Source: Bog-159 sp035308525 (lineage in GTDB: Bacteria; Acidobacteriota; Terriglobia; Bryobacterales; Bryobacteraceae). Taken from it: a stretch of DNA of 58,436 nt. The stretch covers positions 1 to 58,436 of the forward strand of contig DATGGM010000266.1 of NCBI GenBank assembly GCA_035308525.1. Reading direction: 5' to 3'. Shown here piece by piece: positions 8,335 through 16,008 of this stretch. Position 1 is the first letter of the stretch. Every line of letters begins with the position of its first letter. Below the pieces are notes generated by a model. That model did no database searches, was not told the DNA's origin, and was given only the letters and a program-made list of their open reading frames with translations. A program made the translations under genes and the position numbers.

Positions 8335-9252
8335 CTAGCGCTTGGGCACCGATACCGTAATATTGCGAAACTGCAGCCCGCCGGTGTGGTCGCCTTGAAT
8401 GTAGAAGGGGCCCGGCTCGGCTTCGTTGGCATCCAGCGCGCCGCCGGTGATGCCCTCGATCTCCTGATGGTCGATGGTGGTTACGCCGTTGTGGACGACG
8501 GTCACGGTGCGGCCGACCAGGGTCACGTCGAAAGTCTCCCACTTACCGGGCGTGCGTGGCACGTCGCCTTTGGGCGCGATGCGTCCGTAGACGGAACCGA
8601 TGCGGCGCTCGGGCGGATTCTCGCTCAGAGGCTCATACTCGATCTGCACTTCGTATCTGCCGCGGAGATAAAAGCCGCTGTTGCCGCCCTCGGGACAATT
8701 CACTTCGTAATGCACCTTGAAATCCTGGAATTTGCGGGTGGACTTCAGGTTGGCGCCGTGCGCTTCGTTCACCAGCAAGCCGTCCTTCACGGTCCAGTGG
8801 CTGTCTGCCGGTTTGCCCATGGGCTCCCAGCCGTCGAGGTTCTTACCGTTGAAGAGCGGCTCAGGTTCGGTCCACGCGGCGGGGGCTTCGCGCTTTAGTT
8901 CCGGCGCAGGCATACCGGTCAGCCCGGTGGTTTTGGCGCCGCGCTTCTCGACTCCCACGAGGTTGCCGCCGCGAGCTTCGAGATCCCACGTGACTTTCGG
9001 GGACACGGTCAGAATCAGATGCCCGCCGTCGACCTTGGCGTCCTTCATCTGGTAAACGTTGCCGCCGGGCGGCTGGAACCAGACGTCCAGGGCGCCGTTC
9101 TTTTCGGTCACGCCGAGCCAGCAGGCGCGCACGCCGCCTTGGGTGGTGATGGTGAAATCCCAGCGTCCGACGAATGGGCTGCTCTCCGGGCGCGCCACCG
9201 CGGGGGCCAGCAAGACCGAGGCAGCCATCAAACCGATCGCATATATTCGCAT
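8335..9252 (-). CDS. DUF1080 (3-keto-disaccharide hydrolase-like) secreted protein
   Basis: 305 residues with a signal peptide (AIGLMAASVLLAPAVA). The N-terminal 100 residues form a beta-rich region (FVGRWDFTITTQGG); the C-terminal part (about 130-303) is DUF1080: LFNGKNLDGWE, HWTVKDGLLVN, KFQDFKVHYEVNCPEGGNSGFYLRGRYEVQI, and KWETFDVTLVGRTVTVVHNG, a concanavalin-like sandwich. Some DUF1080 proteins hydrolyse 3-keto-glycosides; activity here is not established. Convergent with DUF1501. Confidence 0.87.
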   Translation of the reverse strand: MRIYAIGLMAASVLLAPAVARPESSPFVGRWDFTITTQGGVRACWLGVTEKNGALDVWFQPPGGNVYQMKDAKVDGGHLILTVSPKVTWDLEARGGNLVGVEKRGAKTTGLTGMPAPELKREAPAAWTEPEPLFNGKNLDGWEPMGKPADSHWTVKDGLLVNEAHGANLKSTRKFQDFKVHYEVNCPEGGNSGFYLRGRYEVQIEYEPLSENPPERRIGSVYGRIAPKGDVPRTPGKWETFDVTLVGRTVTVVHNGVTTIDHQEIEGITGGALDANEAEPGPFYIQGDHTGGLQFRNITVSVPKR

Positions 9253-9289
9253 GATTGCCAGTCTATTACAAAGCGCCGTGAGGCGTGTC

Positions 9290-10699
9290 CTACCTTCCCT
9301 TGGCGTACCTGGCCACGTTAGGGTTGTCGTTATTCCAATGGGGCGGGTCGGGGCTATTGGCGAGCAGGACGACGGCTTGCGCGATCATGCGGTCGACCTT
9401 GGCCATATTGCCGTAATCGATCTTCTGCCAGACGTCGCCGGTGGCGTGATAGTCGGGGAAGTCGAACGCTACTACGAGCGTGTGCGCGGGGATGCCGTGT
9501 TCGGCGAAGGTGAGGTTATCGCTGCGAGTGAAATAGTCGTCATCATGAGGTGTCTCGTAGACCTTAACGCCGGTCAATTTGCCGGCTTCCTGCAACGTGC
9601 GCGGGACGTTGGAATAATGGAAACCGGTCAGCGTGGCGGTGGAGACTTCCGGGCCGGTATTCGAATCGGTGCGTCCCAACTGTTCCAGGTTCAGGTCGGC
9701 TACGGTTTTCGCCAGGGGAAGCAGCGGATGAGCGGTATAGTAGCGCGATCCCAGGCCGCCCTCTTCTTCGCCGAAGAACAGCAGGAACAGGATGCTGCGC
9801 CGGGGATGCACGGGCTGGCCGGCCAAGGCCCGAGCGATTTCGATCACCGAGACGACGCCGCTGGCGTCGTCATTGGCTCCCGGAAAGACGGCGCCATTGT
9901 CCGCGCGCCCCAGATGATCGTAGTGCGCCGTGAGCAGGATGTACTGGCCGCGCAACGCGTGGTCCGACCCGCGCAGCAAGCCGGCCACGTTACGGACGGT
10001 GACTGGCGTAATGTTGGAAGCGGGCTGCCGGATGGAAACCGTGATGCCGGTATCTCCGGCGCGGGCGTCCCGCAGCCAATTGACGGCGTCGCGGTCACGC
10101 ACGATCAGGCGGGGAATGCCACCGTATCGCTGCCGTTCGTCATCCGGATCGACGAGGCGGTGCCCCACTGGCAAGGGGCTCTCCTCTTCTGTCTGGAGAA
10201 GCGCCGCGGGATGCAGCGCGATGGCGGCTTGGAGAACGGCGTCCGCCGTGGCGGGCGGCGCATCCAGCGCGACCACCTGGCGCTTCACGCCGTTCAGCAG
10301 ATCCGCGATCCCGGCAACCTTATATATGCGGACGCCCGAGAGATCCAGCGGCTGCGTGGTCACGACGGCGGCCTTTTCCTTCGAGACGGCCAACCGCCGC
10401 GAGCCATCGGATGCGCGCAACTCGAAGTCGTCCGCGGGCGCTGCGCGGAGCATGTGGGCGGTTTGGAAATAGCCGTTATCGCCCACCGGTTGCAGGGCGG
10501 TCCGGCGGAACTGGGCTGCGATATACTCGGCCGCGAGGTCCAGCCCGCGCGAGGGCGTGTCGCGGCCTTCGAGCAAATCAGAAGCCAGGAACGACAGGTC
10601 GCCGCGGAGGGAATCGCTGGAAATCAGGACGGCCTGCGGCGCCGCCGCGAGGTCCAGTAACAGAAAACAAAGCGAGAACCTGATGGTGTTCGATTTCAC
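9290..10699 (-). CDS. M28-family zinc peptidase (secreted)
   Basis: 469 residues with a signal peptide and a layout of N-terminal helices, a PA-like insert, and an M28 peptidase domain (about 245-465). Expected zinc-site motifs are visible: TAHYDHLG, PGANDDASGV (bridging Asp), FLLFFGEEEGGLGS (catalytic Glu-Glu) and DNLTFAEHGIPAHT with a late His. Probably an aminopeptidase or glutaminyl-cyclase-like hydrolase acting outside the cytoplasm. Divergent from the first TIGR03118 gene. Confidence 0.9.
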   Translation of the reverse strand: MKSNTIRFSLCFLLLDLAAAPQAVLISSDSLRGDLSFLASDLLEGRDTPSRGLDLAAEYIAAQFRRTALQPVGDNGYFQTAHMLRAAPADDFELRASDGSRRLAVSKEKAAVVTTQPLDLSGVRIYKVAGIADLLNGVKRQVVALDAPPATADAVLQAAIALHPAALLQTEEESPLPVGHRLVDPDDERQRYGGIPRLIVRDRDAVNWLRDARAGDTGITVSIRQPASNITPVTVRNVAGLLRGSDHALRGQYILLTAHYDHLGRADNGAVFPGANDDASGVVSVIEIARALAGQPVHPRRSILFLLFFGEEEGGLGSRYYTAHPLLPLAKTVADLNLEQLGRTDSNTGPEVSTATLTGFHYSNVPRTLQEAGKLTGVKVYETPHDDDYFTRSDNLTFAEHGIPAHTLVVAFDFPDYHATGDVWQKIDYGNMAKVDRMIAQAVVLLANSPDPPHWNNDNPNVARYAKGR

Positions 10700-10763
10700 G
10701 TGCTTCGATTATCGCCGACCAAAGGAAGATCTGTAAAATTAGTACGCCACCAACTTGTTTCGA

Positions 10764-10793
10764 TTGACTCGCTTCAGTCCGAACACGTATACT
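10764..10793 (+). promoter_or_regulatory. Sigma70-like promoter of TIGR03118 gene 1
   Basis: TTGACT (10764-10769), an 18-nt spacer, TATACT (10788-10793), followed by CCT. The predicted start site lies about 20 nt before the TTG start codon and just before a GGAGGG Shine-Dalgarno. Nearly the same elements precede the paralog at 12392. Confidence 0.6.
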
Positions 10794-10820
10794 CCTCAAC
10801 TAGAGCTCGGAGGGACACAT

Positions 10821-11819
10821 TTGAATAATCATTACAAATTGATGATTCCACTGTTGTTGTCGATGGCCGCCGGGGCCCAGGACACCACCACCAACAGCTA
10901 TCTCCAGACTAGCCTGGTCTCGGATCTCTCCACGGTGGCGCCGGTCACCGACGCGCATCTGAAGAACCCGTGGGGTCTATCGCGCACCGCCAACTCTTTC
11001 TGGTGGGCCGCGGACAACGGCGCCGGTGTTTCCACGCTGTATGACGGGAGCGGGGCGGTCCAGACGCTGGTAGTGAAGATTCCGCCGGCCAGTGGGACCG
11101 GCAAGGGAAGTCCAACCGGGACGGTGACGGTTGGCTCCAAGTTCGTATTCGTGACTCTCGACGGGACGGTTCAAGAGTGGTCGTCGGGCAAAATTGCCGC
11201 GATTAAAGTGAACAATTCGACGAAAGGCGCCAGCTACACGGGCGTAACGATGGCTAAGAACGGCACTGCGCTGACACTGTATGTGGCCAACAGGAATGGC
11301 GGAGTCGAGACCTATGACGCCACCACGTTCCTGCCAATCACGCTGGGGGCGGGGGCGTTTACCGACCCGGCTATCCCGGCCGGTTACACGCCCTATGGAA
11401 TTCAGAGCGTAGGCGCCAAGGTGTATGTGACCTTTTCAAATCCGACCACGGCAGTGGGCGGATACGTGGATGCGTTCAATACGGCGGGCACGCTGCTGCT
11501 GAGCCTTAAAACAGGAACGGCGGGAAAGTTCGATCAGCCCTGGGGTATTGCCCAGGCGCCTACCGGGTGGGGCGTATTCGGAAACGACATACTGATTGGC
11601 AACGTCGGTAGCGGATGGATCGGCGCCTATAGCGCCACGACCGGCGCGTTCAAGGGCTTCCTGAAGAACTCCAGCGGGCAGGACATTACCATCCCAGGCC
11701 TTTGGGCGATCCATTTCGGCGGCGGCACTGTCAACAACGGCAATACCACTTCGCTATACTTCGCGGCCGGCATTAACAATTACGCCGACGGACTATTCGG
11801 CACCATCACACCGAACTAA
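10821..11819 (+). CDS. TIGR03118 family secreted protein, copy 1
   Basis: 332 residues from a TTG start at 10821, chosen because GGAGGG sits 6 nt upstream; an ATG at 10842 is a fallback. A short signal peptide (MIPLLLSMAAGAQ) precedes a predicted beta-propeller of the TIGR03118 family: LVSDLSTVAPVTDAHLKNPWGLS, WWAADNGAGVSTLYDG, GSPTGTV, FVTLDGTVQEW, FDQPWGIA, NDILIGNVGSGWIGAYSATTGAFKGFL, GLWAIHFG. Function unknown; the repeats resemble NHL/SMP-30-like propellers. Probably co-transcribed with the CMD-like gene 3 nt downstream. Paralogous to 12449-13489. Confidence 0.85.
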   Translation: MNNHYKLMIPLLLSMAAGAQDTTTNSYLQTSLVSDLSTVAPVTDAHLKNPWGLSRTANSFWWAADNGAGVSTLYDGSGAVQTLVVKIPPASGTGKGSPTGTVTVGSKFVFVTLDGTVQEWSSGKIAAIKVNNSTKGASYTGVTMAKNGTALTLYVANRNGGVETYDATTFLPITLGAGAFTDPAIPAGYTPYGIQSVGAKVYVTFSNPTTAVGGYVDAFNTAGTLLLSLKTGTAGKFDQPWGIAQAPTGWGVFGNDILIGNVGSGWIGAYSATTGAFKGFLKNSSGQDITIPGLWAIHFGGGTVNNGNTTSLYFAAGINNYADGLFGTITPN

Positions 11820-11822
11820 GCA

Positions 11823-12395
11823 ATGACTCGGATCAGCGGCGCAGCCCCGGAACGGATCACGCCGGAGGCGCGCCGCGTGTTCGAGCGGCAGGAGCAGTTC
11901 TACGGCGCAGTGCTCCACAATCATGCGGTGCTGGCGCGCCGCCCGGCCATCTTCCGCGGGTTCCGGGCCATGTGGGACGGCCTGGAAGAAGACGCACTGC
12001 TGCCCGCCCGCCTGCGCGATCTGGTGAATCTGAAGGTCGCCACCCTGATCGGCTGCGGCCTTTGAATGGAGATCAATTCTGCCGTGGGCAGAGTGGACGG
12101 CATCCGCGAGGAAGATCTCGCGGCGCTGGGCGCGTATCGGGAGAATCCCGCATTCGCCGCGCGCGAGCAGGTTGCGCTGGAGTACGCGGAATCGATTACC
12201 ACGGCGAACTCTGTTGCGGACGAGTTGTTTGTACGCCTTGGGGATCACTTCAGCGGCGACGAAATCGTGGAACTGACGGCAGTGATCACCTGGGAGATCT
12301 GTGCGGCGAAATTCAATCGCGCTCTGGAGATCGAGGGTCAGGGGATTTGCCTGCTGCCCGGCGGCAGCGCCAGTGTTAACAGTTCTCCCGATTGA
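11823..12395 (+). CDS. Carboxymuconolactone decarboxylase/AhpD-like candidate selenoprotein (CxxU)
   Basis: Two open frames, 11823-12062 and 12066-12395, are contiguous in the same phase and interrupted only by TGA at 12063-12065. Together they make a 190-residue CMD protein: N-terminal helices (PARLRDLVNLKVATLIGC), the redox motif, then EINSAVGRVDGIREEDLAALGAYRE, REQVALEYAESIT and VELTAVITWE, all typical of the family downstream of the active site. The TGA takes the place of the second Cys of CxxC, giving C-G-L-U with Sec at residue 81. A bSECIS-like hairpin follows (separate entry). I infer a selenoprotein thiol peroxidase or reductase-like enzyme; a nonsense mutation or sequencing error is the alternative. 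Starts 3 nt after the TIGR03118 stop. Confidence 0.75.
12063..12097 (+). promoter_or_regulatory. Sec UGA codon and bSECIS-like hairpin
   Basis: After TGA (12063-12065), arms 12073-12083 and 12087-12097 pair: eight consecutive pairs next to the loop (one G-U), one A/G mismatch, then two more pairs. The apical loop is GTG (12084-12086), with G first, and begins 18 nt after the TGA. Bacterial SECIS elements need a loop with G in the first two positions at about 16-37 nt from the UGA, so the fit is good. Confidence 0.65.
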
Positions 12396-12420
12396 CGGAA
12401 CGGACGGGCGGTCTTATACT
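12392..12420 (+). promoter_or_regulatory. Sigma70-like promoter of TIGR03118 gene 2
   Basis: TTGACG (12392-12397), a 17-nt spacer, TATACT (12415-12420), followed by CCT, overlapping the stop codon of the CMD-like gene. Matches the promoter of copy 1 in both boxes and in the TATACTCCT stretch. Confidence 0.6.
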
Positions 12421-12448
12421 CCTGGACAAGGGGGCCAAAGGAAACGGG

Positions 12449-13489
12449 ATGACAAGCAAATGGATACTGGGTGCAGCGTTGCTGCCGTGGGGGTTGCTGC
12501 CGGCGGGCGCGGGCGCTCAAACCACCAACTACGTGGCGGCGCCTATCGTTACCAACACACAGGATGCGCACCTGGTGAATCCCTGGGGCCTGTCGCGGCC
12601 CTTGAAGTCCACGGCTAAAGAAAATGAGTGGTGGACCTCCGATCAAGTCACGGGGCTCTCGACGCTGTATGACGCCAATGGAACCATCGTTAAGCTGCAA
12701 GTGACCGTACCACCGGCGCCCGGGAGCGGCAACACGGTTGGCAGTCCGACAGGCACCGCCTTCAACGCCAATAACTTTGCCTTCGCCACGCTGGATGGAA
12801 CCATCTCCAACTGGTTCGCCGGCGACAACCAGAGCACCGGGGGAGGTTGCGCACAATGCCATGTGCAGCAAGCCACAGTTATGGTGAACAACTTTGCCGC
12901 GGGAGCGTCGTATCAAGGCCTGACCGTCGCCAAGCACGCCGCCACAAGCTTAGAGACGTACTACGCGGCCAATGCCAACGGCGGCATTGAGGCGTACGAT
13001 GCCGCGTCGTTCAGTCCGGTGACGCTGGCGCCAGGAGCTTTTACAGACGCCAAGATCCCGGTGGGGTACACGCCCGCGGGAATCCAGGCGATCGGATCGA
13101 AGATTTACGTCACGTATAACCTGAATTCGGGGGGCGGCACCGGCTATGTGACCGTTTACAATACCAATGGTAAGCTCCTCCTGCGCCTGCAGAACGGCTG
13201 GTTCAATCAGCCTTGGGGCGTGGCGCCGGCGCCGGCTAATTTCGGGCAATTCAGCAATATGATCCTGGTGGGAAACACCGGCAGCGGCTGGATCGGCGCT
13301 TACAGTCCGACAACGGGCGCATTTGACGGCTTCCTGCAGAGCGGTGGAAGCGACCTCACCATCCCGGGACTGTGGGGAATTGTGTTCGGCAACGGCAATG
13401 TGGAATCCGGACCGACCAACGTGCTCTATTTCAATGCAGGCGGCGCGAACCAGACGACCGGAATGTTCGGCGCGATCACTGCGCAGTGA
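12449..13489 (+). CDS. TIGR03118 family secreted protein, copy 2, with CxxCH motif
   Basis: 346 residues from the ATG at 12449 (AAAGGAAA lies about 4 nt upstream). Signal peptide (LGAALLPWGLLPAGAGAQ) then the same predicted beta-propeller as copy 1: AHLVNPWGLS, WWTSDQVTGLSTLYDANG, GSPTGTAFN, FATLDGTISNW, FNQPWGVAPAP, NMILVGNTGSGWIGAYSPTTGAFDGFL. Unlike copy 1 it has an insertion with C134-A-Q-C137-H138, which reads as a cytochrome c type haem-binding CxxCH or a redox or metal motif in an exported protein. Likely tandem duplicate of 10821-11819. Function unknown. Confidence 0.85.
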   Translation: MTSKWILGAALLPWGLLPAGAGAQTTNYVAAPIVTNTQDAHLVNPWGLSRPLKSTAKENEWWTSDQVTGLSTLYDANGTIVKLQVTVPPAPGSGNTVGSPTGTAFNANNFAFATLDGTISNWFAGDNQSTGGGCAQCHVQQATVMVNNFAAGASYQGLTVAKHAATSLETYYAANANGGIEAYDAASFSPVTLAPGAFTDAKIPVGYTPAGIQAIGSKIYVTYNLNSGGGTGYVTVYNTNGKLLLRLQNGWFNQPWGVAPAPANFGQFSNMILVGNTGSGWIGAYSPTTGAFDGFLQSGGSDLTIPGLWGIVFGNGNVESGPTNVLYFNAGGANQTTGMFGAITAQ

Positions 13490-13516
13490 GGTGACATCCC
13501 GCGCTACCAGGCAACG

Positions 13517-13532
13517 GCCCGCCTTTGCGGGC
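13517..13532. terminator. Hairpin between convergent genes
   Basis: GCCCGC-CTTT-GCGGGC perfect stem-loop in the 45-nt gap between TIGR03118 copy 2 and the sugar isomerase-like gene, 2 nt from the latter's stop codon. No U-tract on the plus strand; bidirectional termination is plausible. Confidence 0.4.
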
Positions 13533-13534
13533 TA

Positions 13535-14374
13535 CTACCCGTGCAGCTTGCGGAAACTCGCCAGGCAGCGCTCGGCGGTTTCGAATGCGGGATAGTCGCT
13601 GCCTTCCTGCTCGACCAGGTAGTATTCGATGCCGCCGGTTTTCTCGGCCGCTTCGAAGAGCTTTTTCCAGGGAGCCACGCCCTCGCCCAGCAGCACCCGA
13701 TAGCCCTTCTGCGGCGACCAGTCCTTACAGTGCATGGAGCGGATACGTCCAGGATTCTGCTCGATCCAGGCCACCGGGTCGGACCCGGCTTCGATGCAAG
13801 TGCCCACGTCCAGTTGCAGCATGATGTCAGGCGAAGTGTTGGCGGCCAGCACTTCGATGGGGCGCTTGCCGTCGAGCGGTGTGAATTCCAACTGATGGTT
13901 GTGATAGCCGGCGCGCAGCCCGGCGGCCTTCAGCTTGTCGGCGCCTTGATTGAGGCGGTCGGCCACCGTCTTCCAAGCGTCGAGGGTCTTGGGGCTGCCG
14001 GCGCTGGCCCACACAACGAACCGGCTGCCGATGATCTGGTTCAGCTCGATGGCGTGGGAGATCCCTTCGGGCGTGAAGGATTCTCCGCCGTTGTGCGTAG
14101 ACAGGCAGCGGATGCCCGCATCATCCATCATTTTCCGCACCTCGCGGGCGTAGTCCGGCTTCCACTGGAAGTATGGGGAGAAGAACTCCACGTCTTCGTA
14201 GCCCATCCTGGCGACCGCGCGCACGGTGCCCATGAGATCCTTCTGCAACTCATTGCGCACTGAGAACAATTCCAGGCCGGCCGGCAGTTTCGTGCCCTGC
14301 GCCAGAGCAGACGCCAGGGGAGCAGCCGCGGTCAACGCGCAGAACGCGCGGCGGGAGAGAGATTCGCATGCCAT
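13535..14374 (-). CDS. Sugar phosphate isomerase/epimerase-like TIM-barrel protein with Tat signal
   Basis: 279 residues. The N-terminus SRRAFCALTAAAPLASALAQ is a Tat-like signal, common in this family in Acidobacteriota and Planctomycetota. The rest is an AP_endonuc_2/xylose-isomerase-like barrel: LELFSVRNEL, MGYEDVEFF, IRCLSTHNG, GLRAGYHNHQLEFTPLDGK, LQLDVGTCIEAG, IRSMHCKDW and a late VEQEGSDY, supplying the expected His/Glu/Asp metal-site residues. Probably an isomerase or epimerase on keto-sugars or inositol-like compounds outside the cytoplasm; substrate unknown. Confidence 0.85.
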   Translation of the reverse strand: MACESLSRRAFCALTAAAPLASALAQGTKLPAGLELFSVRNELQKDLMGTVRAVARMGYEDVEFFSPYFQWKPDYAREVRKMMDDAGIRCLSTHNGGESFTPEGISHAIELNQIIGSRFVVWASAGSPKTLDAWKTVADRLNQGADKLKAAGLRAGYHNHQLEFTPLDGKRPIEVLAANTSPDIMLQLDVGTCIEAGSDPVAWIEQNPGRIRSMHCKDWSPQKGYRVLLGEGVAPWKKLFEAAEKTGGIEYYLVEQEGSDYPAFETAERCLASFRKLHG

Positions 14375-14491
14375 AATCGTTAGTCAAACGATATCACATC
14401 CCATGTTGCTGCCTCGAGGCCTGGTGGTGGCGGTGGGCCAGCCTCGCCGGAGCGTCCGCCAGACGGATCACGCCCGGCCGGATCGCCGGCG

Positions 14492-14926
14492 ATGCACATC
14501 TCGCGCACGGAAGGAACATTTCTGGCGTCCATCCGGGCGGTTGACCCGGCGAACAATCGGGAACTGGCCGCCGTGACCGTTCGCGGCCACGCGCAGAAGG
14601 AGAACCAGAGCCAGAACCTGGCTCCGGCCAAAAGCAGGGATTATGCGGAGCTGGCGCGCGTGTCGCAGGCCAATGCGCAGGAATGCGAAGGCTCCAAGGC
14701 CGCGCTGGAGGCGTGGTACAACTTGGGAGTAGCCTGCATGCTGGTGCGCAAGTACGACGATGCGGTGCCGGCCTTCGAGAAGGCGGCTCATTTGAACGGC
14801 GGCAAGCTGGTTGGCGATCTTCCGCAGGAATGCCGGCGGGAATCGGCGGCCGTGCAGGCGCGGCTCAAGACGGCGAAGGTGCGGGATTCGATGGTGACCG
14901 CCATGCGCGACAAGAAATGCCAGTGA
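14492..14926 (+). CDS. Small TPR-like protein (start uncertain)
   Basis: 144 residues with one recognisable tetratricopeptide-like repeat (AALEAWYNLGVACMLVRKYDDAVPAFEKAAHLN) preceded by about 60 residues without recognisable domain. No signal peptide and no good Shine-Dalgarno at the ATG, while the frame stays open upstream to 14384 with no start codon, so this may be the remnant of a longer TPR protein. It ends 19 nt before the sugar-binding lipoprotein gene and could be co-transcribed with it. Function not inferable. Confidence 0.5.
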   Translation: MHISRTEGTFLASIRAVDPANNRELAAVTVRGHAQKENQSQNLAPAKSRDYAELARVSQANAQECEGSKAALEAWYNLGVACMLVRKYDDAVPAFEKAAHLNGGKLVGDLPQECRRESAAVQARLKTAKVRDSMVTAMRDKKCQ

Positions 14927-14945
14927 GAGGAATCGGATTCTGTCT

Positions 14946-15917
14946 ATGACAAAACGTTTGGCCGCGTGGCCGGCAGCTCTCCTGCTGGCGCTCGTTCCAG
15001 CCCTGGGCGGATGCCGCTCCACCCAGCGCAAGACCATCGCGGTGGTGCCCAAAGCCACGTCGCACCTGTTTTGGGTGTCGGTGCAGGCGGGCGCTATGGC
15101 CGCCGGCCAGGACCTGAAGGTGGATGTGCTTTGGAACGGACCGTCTTCGGAGACGGAATACGCGCGCCAGGTGCAGATTGTGGACTCCATGATTGCGCGG
15201 CAGGTGGATGGTCTGGCGGTGGCGGCGCAGGATCGCACGACCCTGAACGCATCGCTCGACCGCGCGGCGGCCGCGCACATCCCGGTGACGGTTTTCGATT
15301 CGGGCGTGGATTCGACTAATTACATGACTTACCTGGCTACGAATAACTATCAAGCCGGGGAAATGGCGGCGCATAAACTGGCGGCGCTGCTCAACGGCAA
15401 GGGCAAGATCGCCATGCTGATGAATCTGCCGGGGAGTAAGTCGACCATGGACCGGGAAGCCGGCTTCGAAAAAGTCATCACGCAGGAGTCTCCGGGGATC
15501 CAGATCGTGGCTCGCCAGTTCTCTATGTCGGACCGCTCGAAGGGCATGGCCGCGGCGGAGAACTTTCTGACGGCGCGGCCCGATCTGGACGGCATGTTTG
15601 CCTCGTCCGAGCCGAGTTCGGTGGGCGCCGCGCTGGCGCTGAAGTCGCGCGGCCTGGCCGGCAAGGTGAAGCTGGTAGCGTTCGATGCCAGCGAGGACCT
15701 GGTGCAAGACCTGAAGGACGGCTCCATCGACGCGTTGGTGGCGCAGGACCCGTTCCACATGGGCTACTCGGCGGTGAAAACGCTGGTGGACAAGCTGCAC
15801 GGATCCGATCCGCCGAAGGTGATCGACCTGGGCGCCACGGTGGTCACCAGGGAGGATCTGGACAAGCCCCAGATCAAGGAATTGCTGTTTCCGGACGTGA
15901 AGAAATATCTAAAGTAA
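14946..15917 (+). CDS. Periplasmic sugar-binding lipoprotein (RbsB/LacI-type SBP)
   Basis: 323 residues with a lipoprotein signal (LLLALVPALGGC, Cys as lipobox) and a Peripla_BP_4 fold: KTIAVVPKATSHLFWVSVQAGAMAAGQDL, QVDGLAVAAQD, IPVTVFDSGVDS, TNNYQAGEMAAHKLA, GKIAMLMN, DLDGMFASSEPSSVGAALALKS, VKLVAFDASEDLVQDLKDGSIDALVAQDPFHMGYSAV. These match ribose/galactose-type binding proteins of ABC importers. No permease or ATPase gene adjoins it, so it is an orphan here. The hairpin and repeat immediately downstream probably end the unit. Confidence 0.88.
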   Translation: MTKRLAAWPAALLLALVPALGGCRSTQRKTIAVVPKATSHLFWVSVQAGAMAAGQDLKVDVLWNGPSSETEYARQVQIVDSMIARQVDGLAVAAQDRTTLNASLDRAAAAHIPVTVFDSGVDSTNYMTYLATNNYQAGEMAAHKLAALLNGKGKIAMLMNLPGSKSTMDREAGFEKVITQESPGIQIVARQFSMSDRSKGMAAAENFLTARPDLDGMFASSEPSSVGAALALKSRGLAGKVKLVAFDASEDLVQDLKDGSIDALVAQDPFHMGYSAVKTLVDKLHGSDPPKVIDLGATVVTREDLDKPQIKELLFPDVKKYLK

Positions 15918-15918
15918 A

Positions 15919-15934
15919 CGGCCTTTATTGGCCG
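15919..15934. terminator. Short hairpin after the sugar-binding protein gene
   Basis: CGGCC-TTTATT-GGCCG starts 2 nt after the TAA of the lipoprotein gene and runs into the dispersed repeat at 15933. Stem is only 5 bp with no U-tract. Confidence 0.3.
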
Positions 15935-15961
15935 CGGATGACCGCAGATGAACGCGGATAA
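15933..15961. repeat. Dispersed repeat, single arm (GATG-ACGC-GGATAA family)
   Basis: Sequence reading GCAGATGAACGCGGATAA at its core. It matches the arms of the inverted repeat at 37296-37370 (GATG..C.CAGATGAAC.CGGATAA; about 4 mismatches in 25 nt). Lies between the lipoprotein gene and aroDE. Confidence 0.55.
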
Positions 15962-16008
15962 AGCCACGGCTTCAGCGCCCCTTCCGTGGTATGCTAATAG
16001 CTCCCAAA

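Noticed and set aside
9059..10660. 533-codon plus-strand open frame
   Set aside because: Shadow of the M28 peptidase; no recognisable fold and biased composition.
11823..12395. Reading the CMD region as two separate genes or a plain pseudogene
   Set aside because: Both halves are in one phase, both carry intact family signatures, the stop is TGA at the catalytic Cys, and a bSECIS-like hairpin follows; no other damage is visible.
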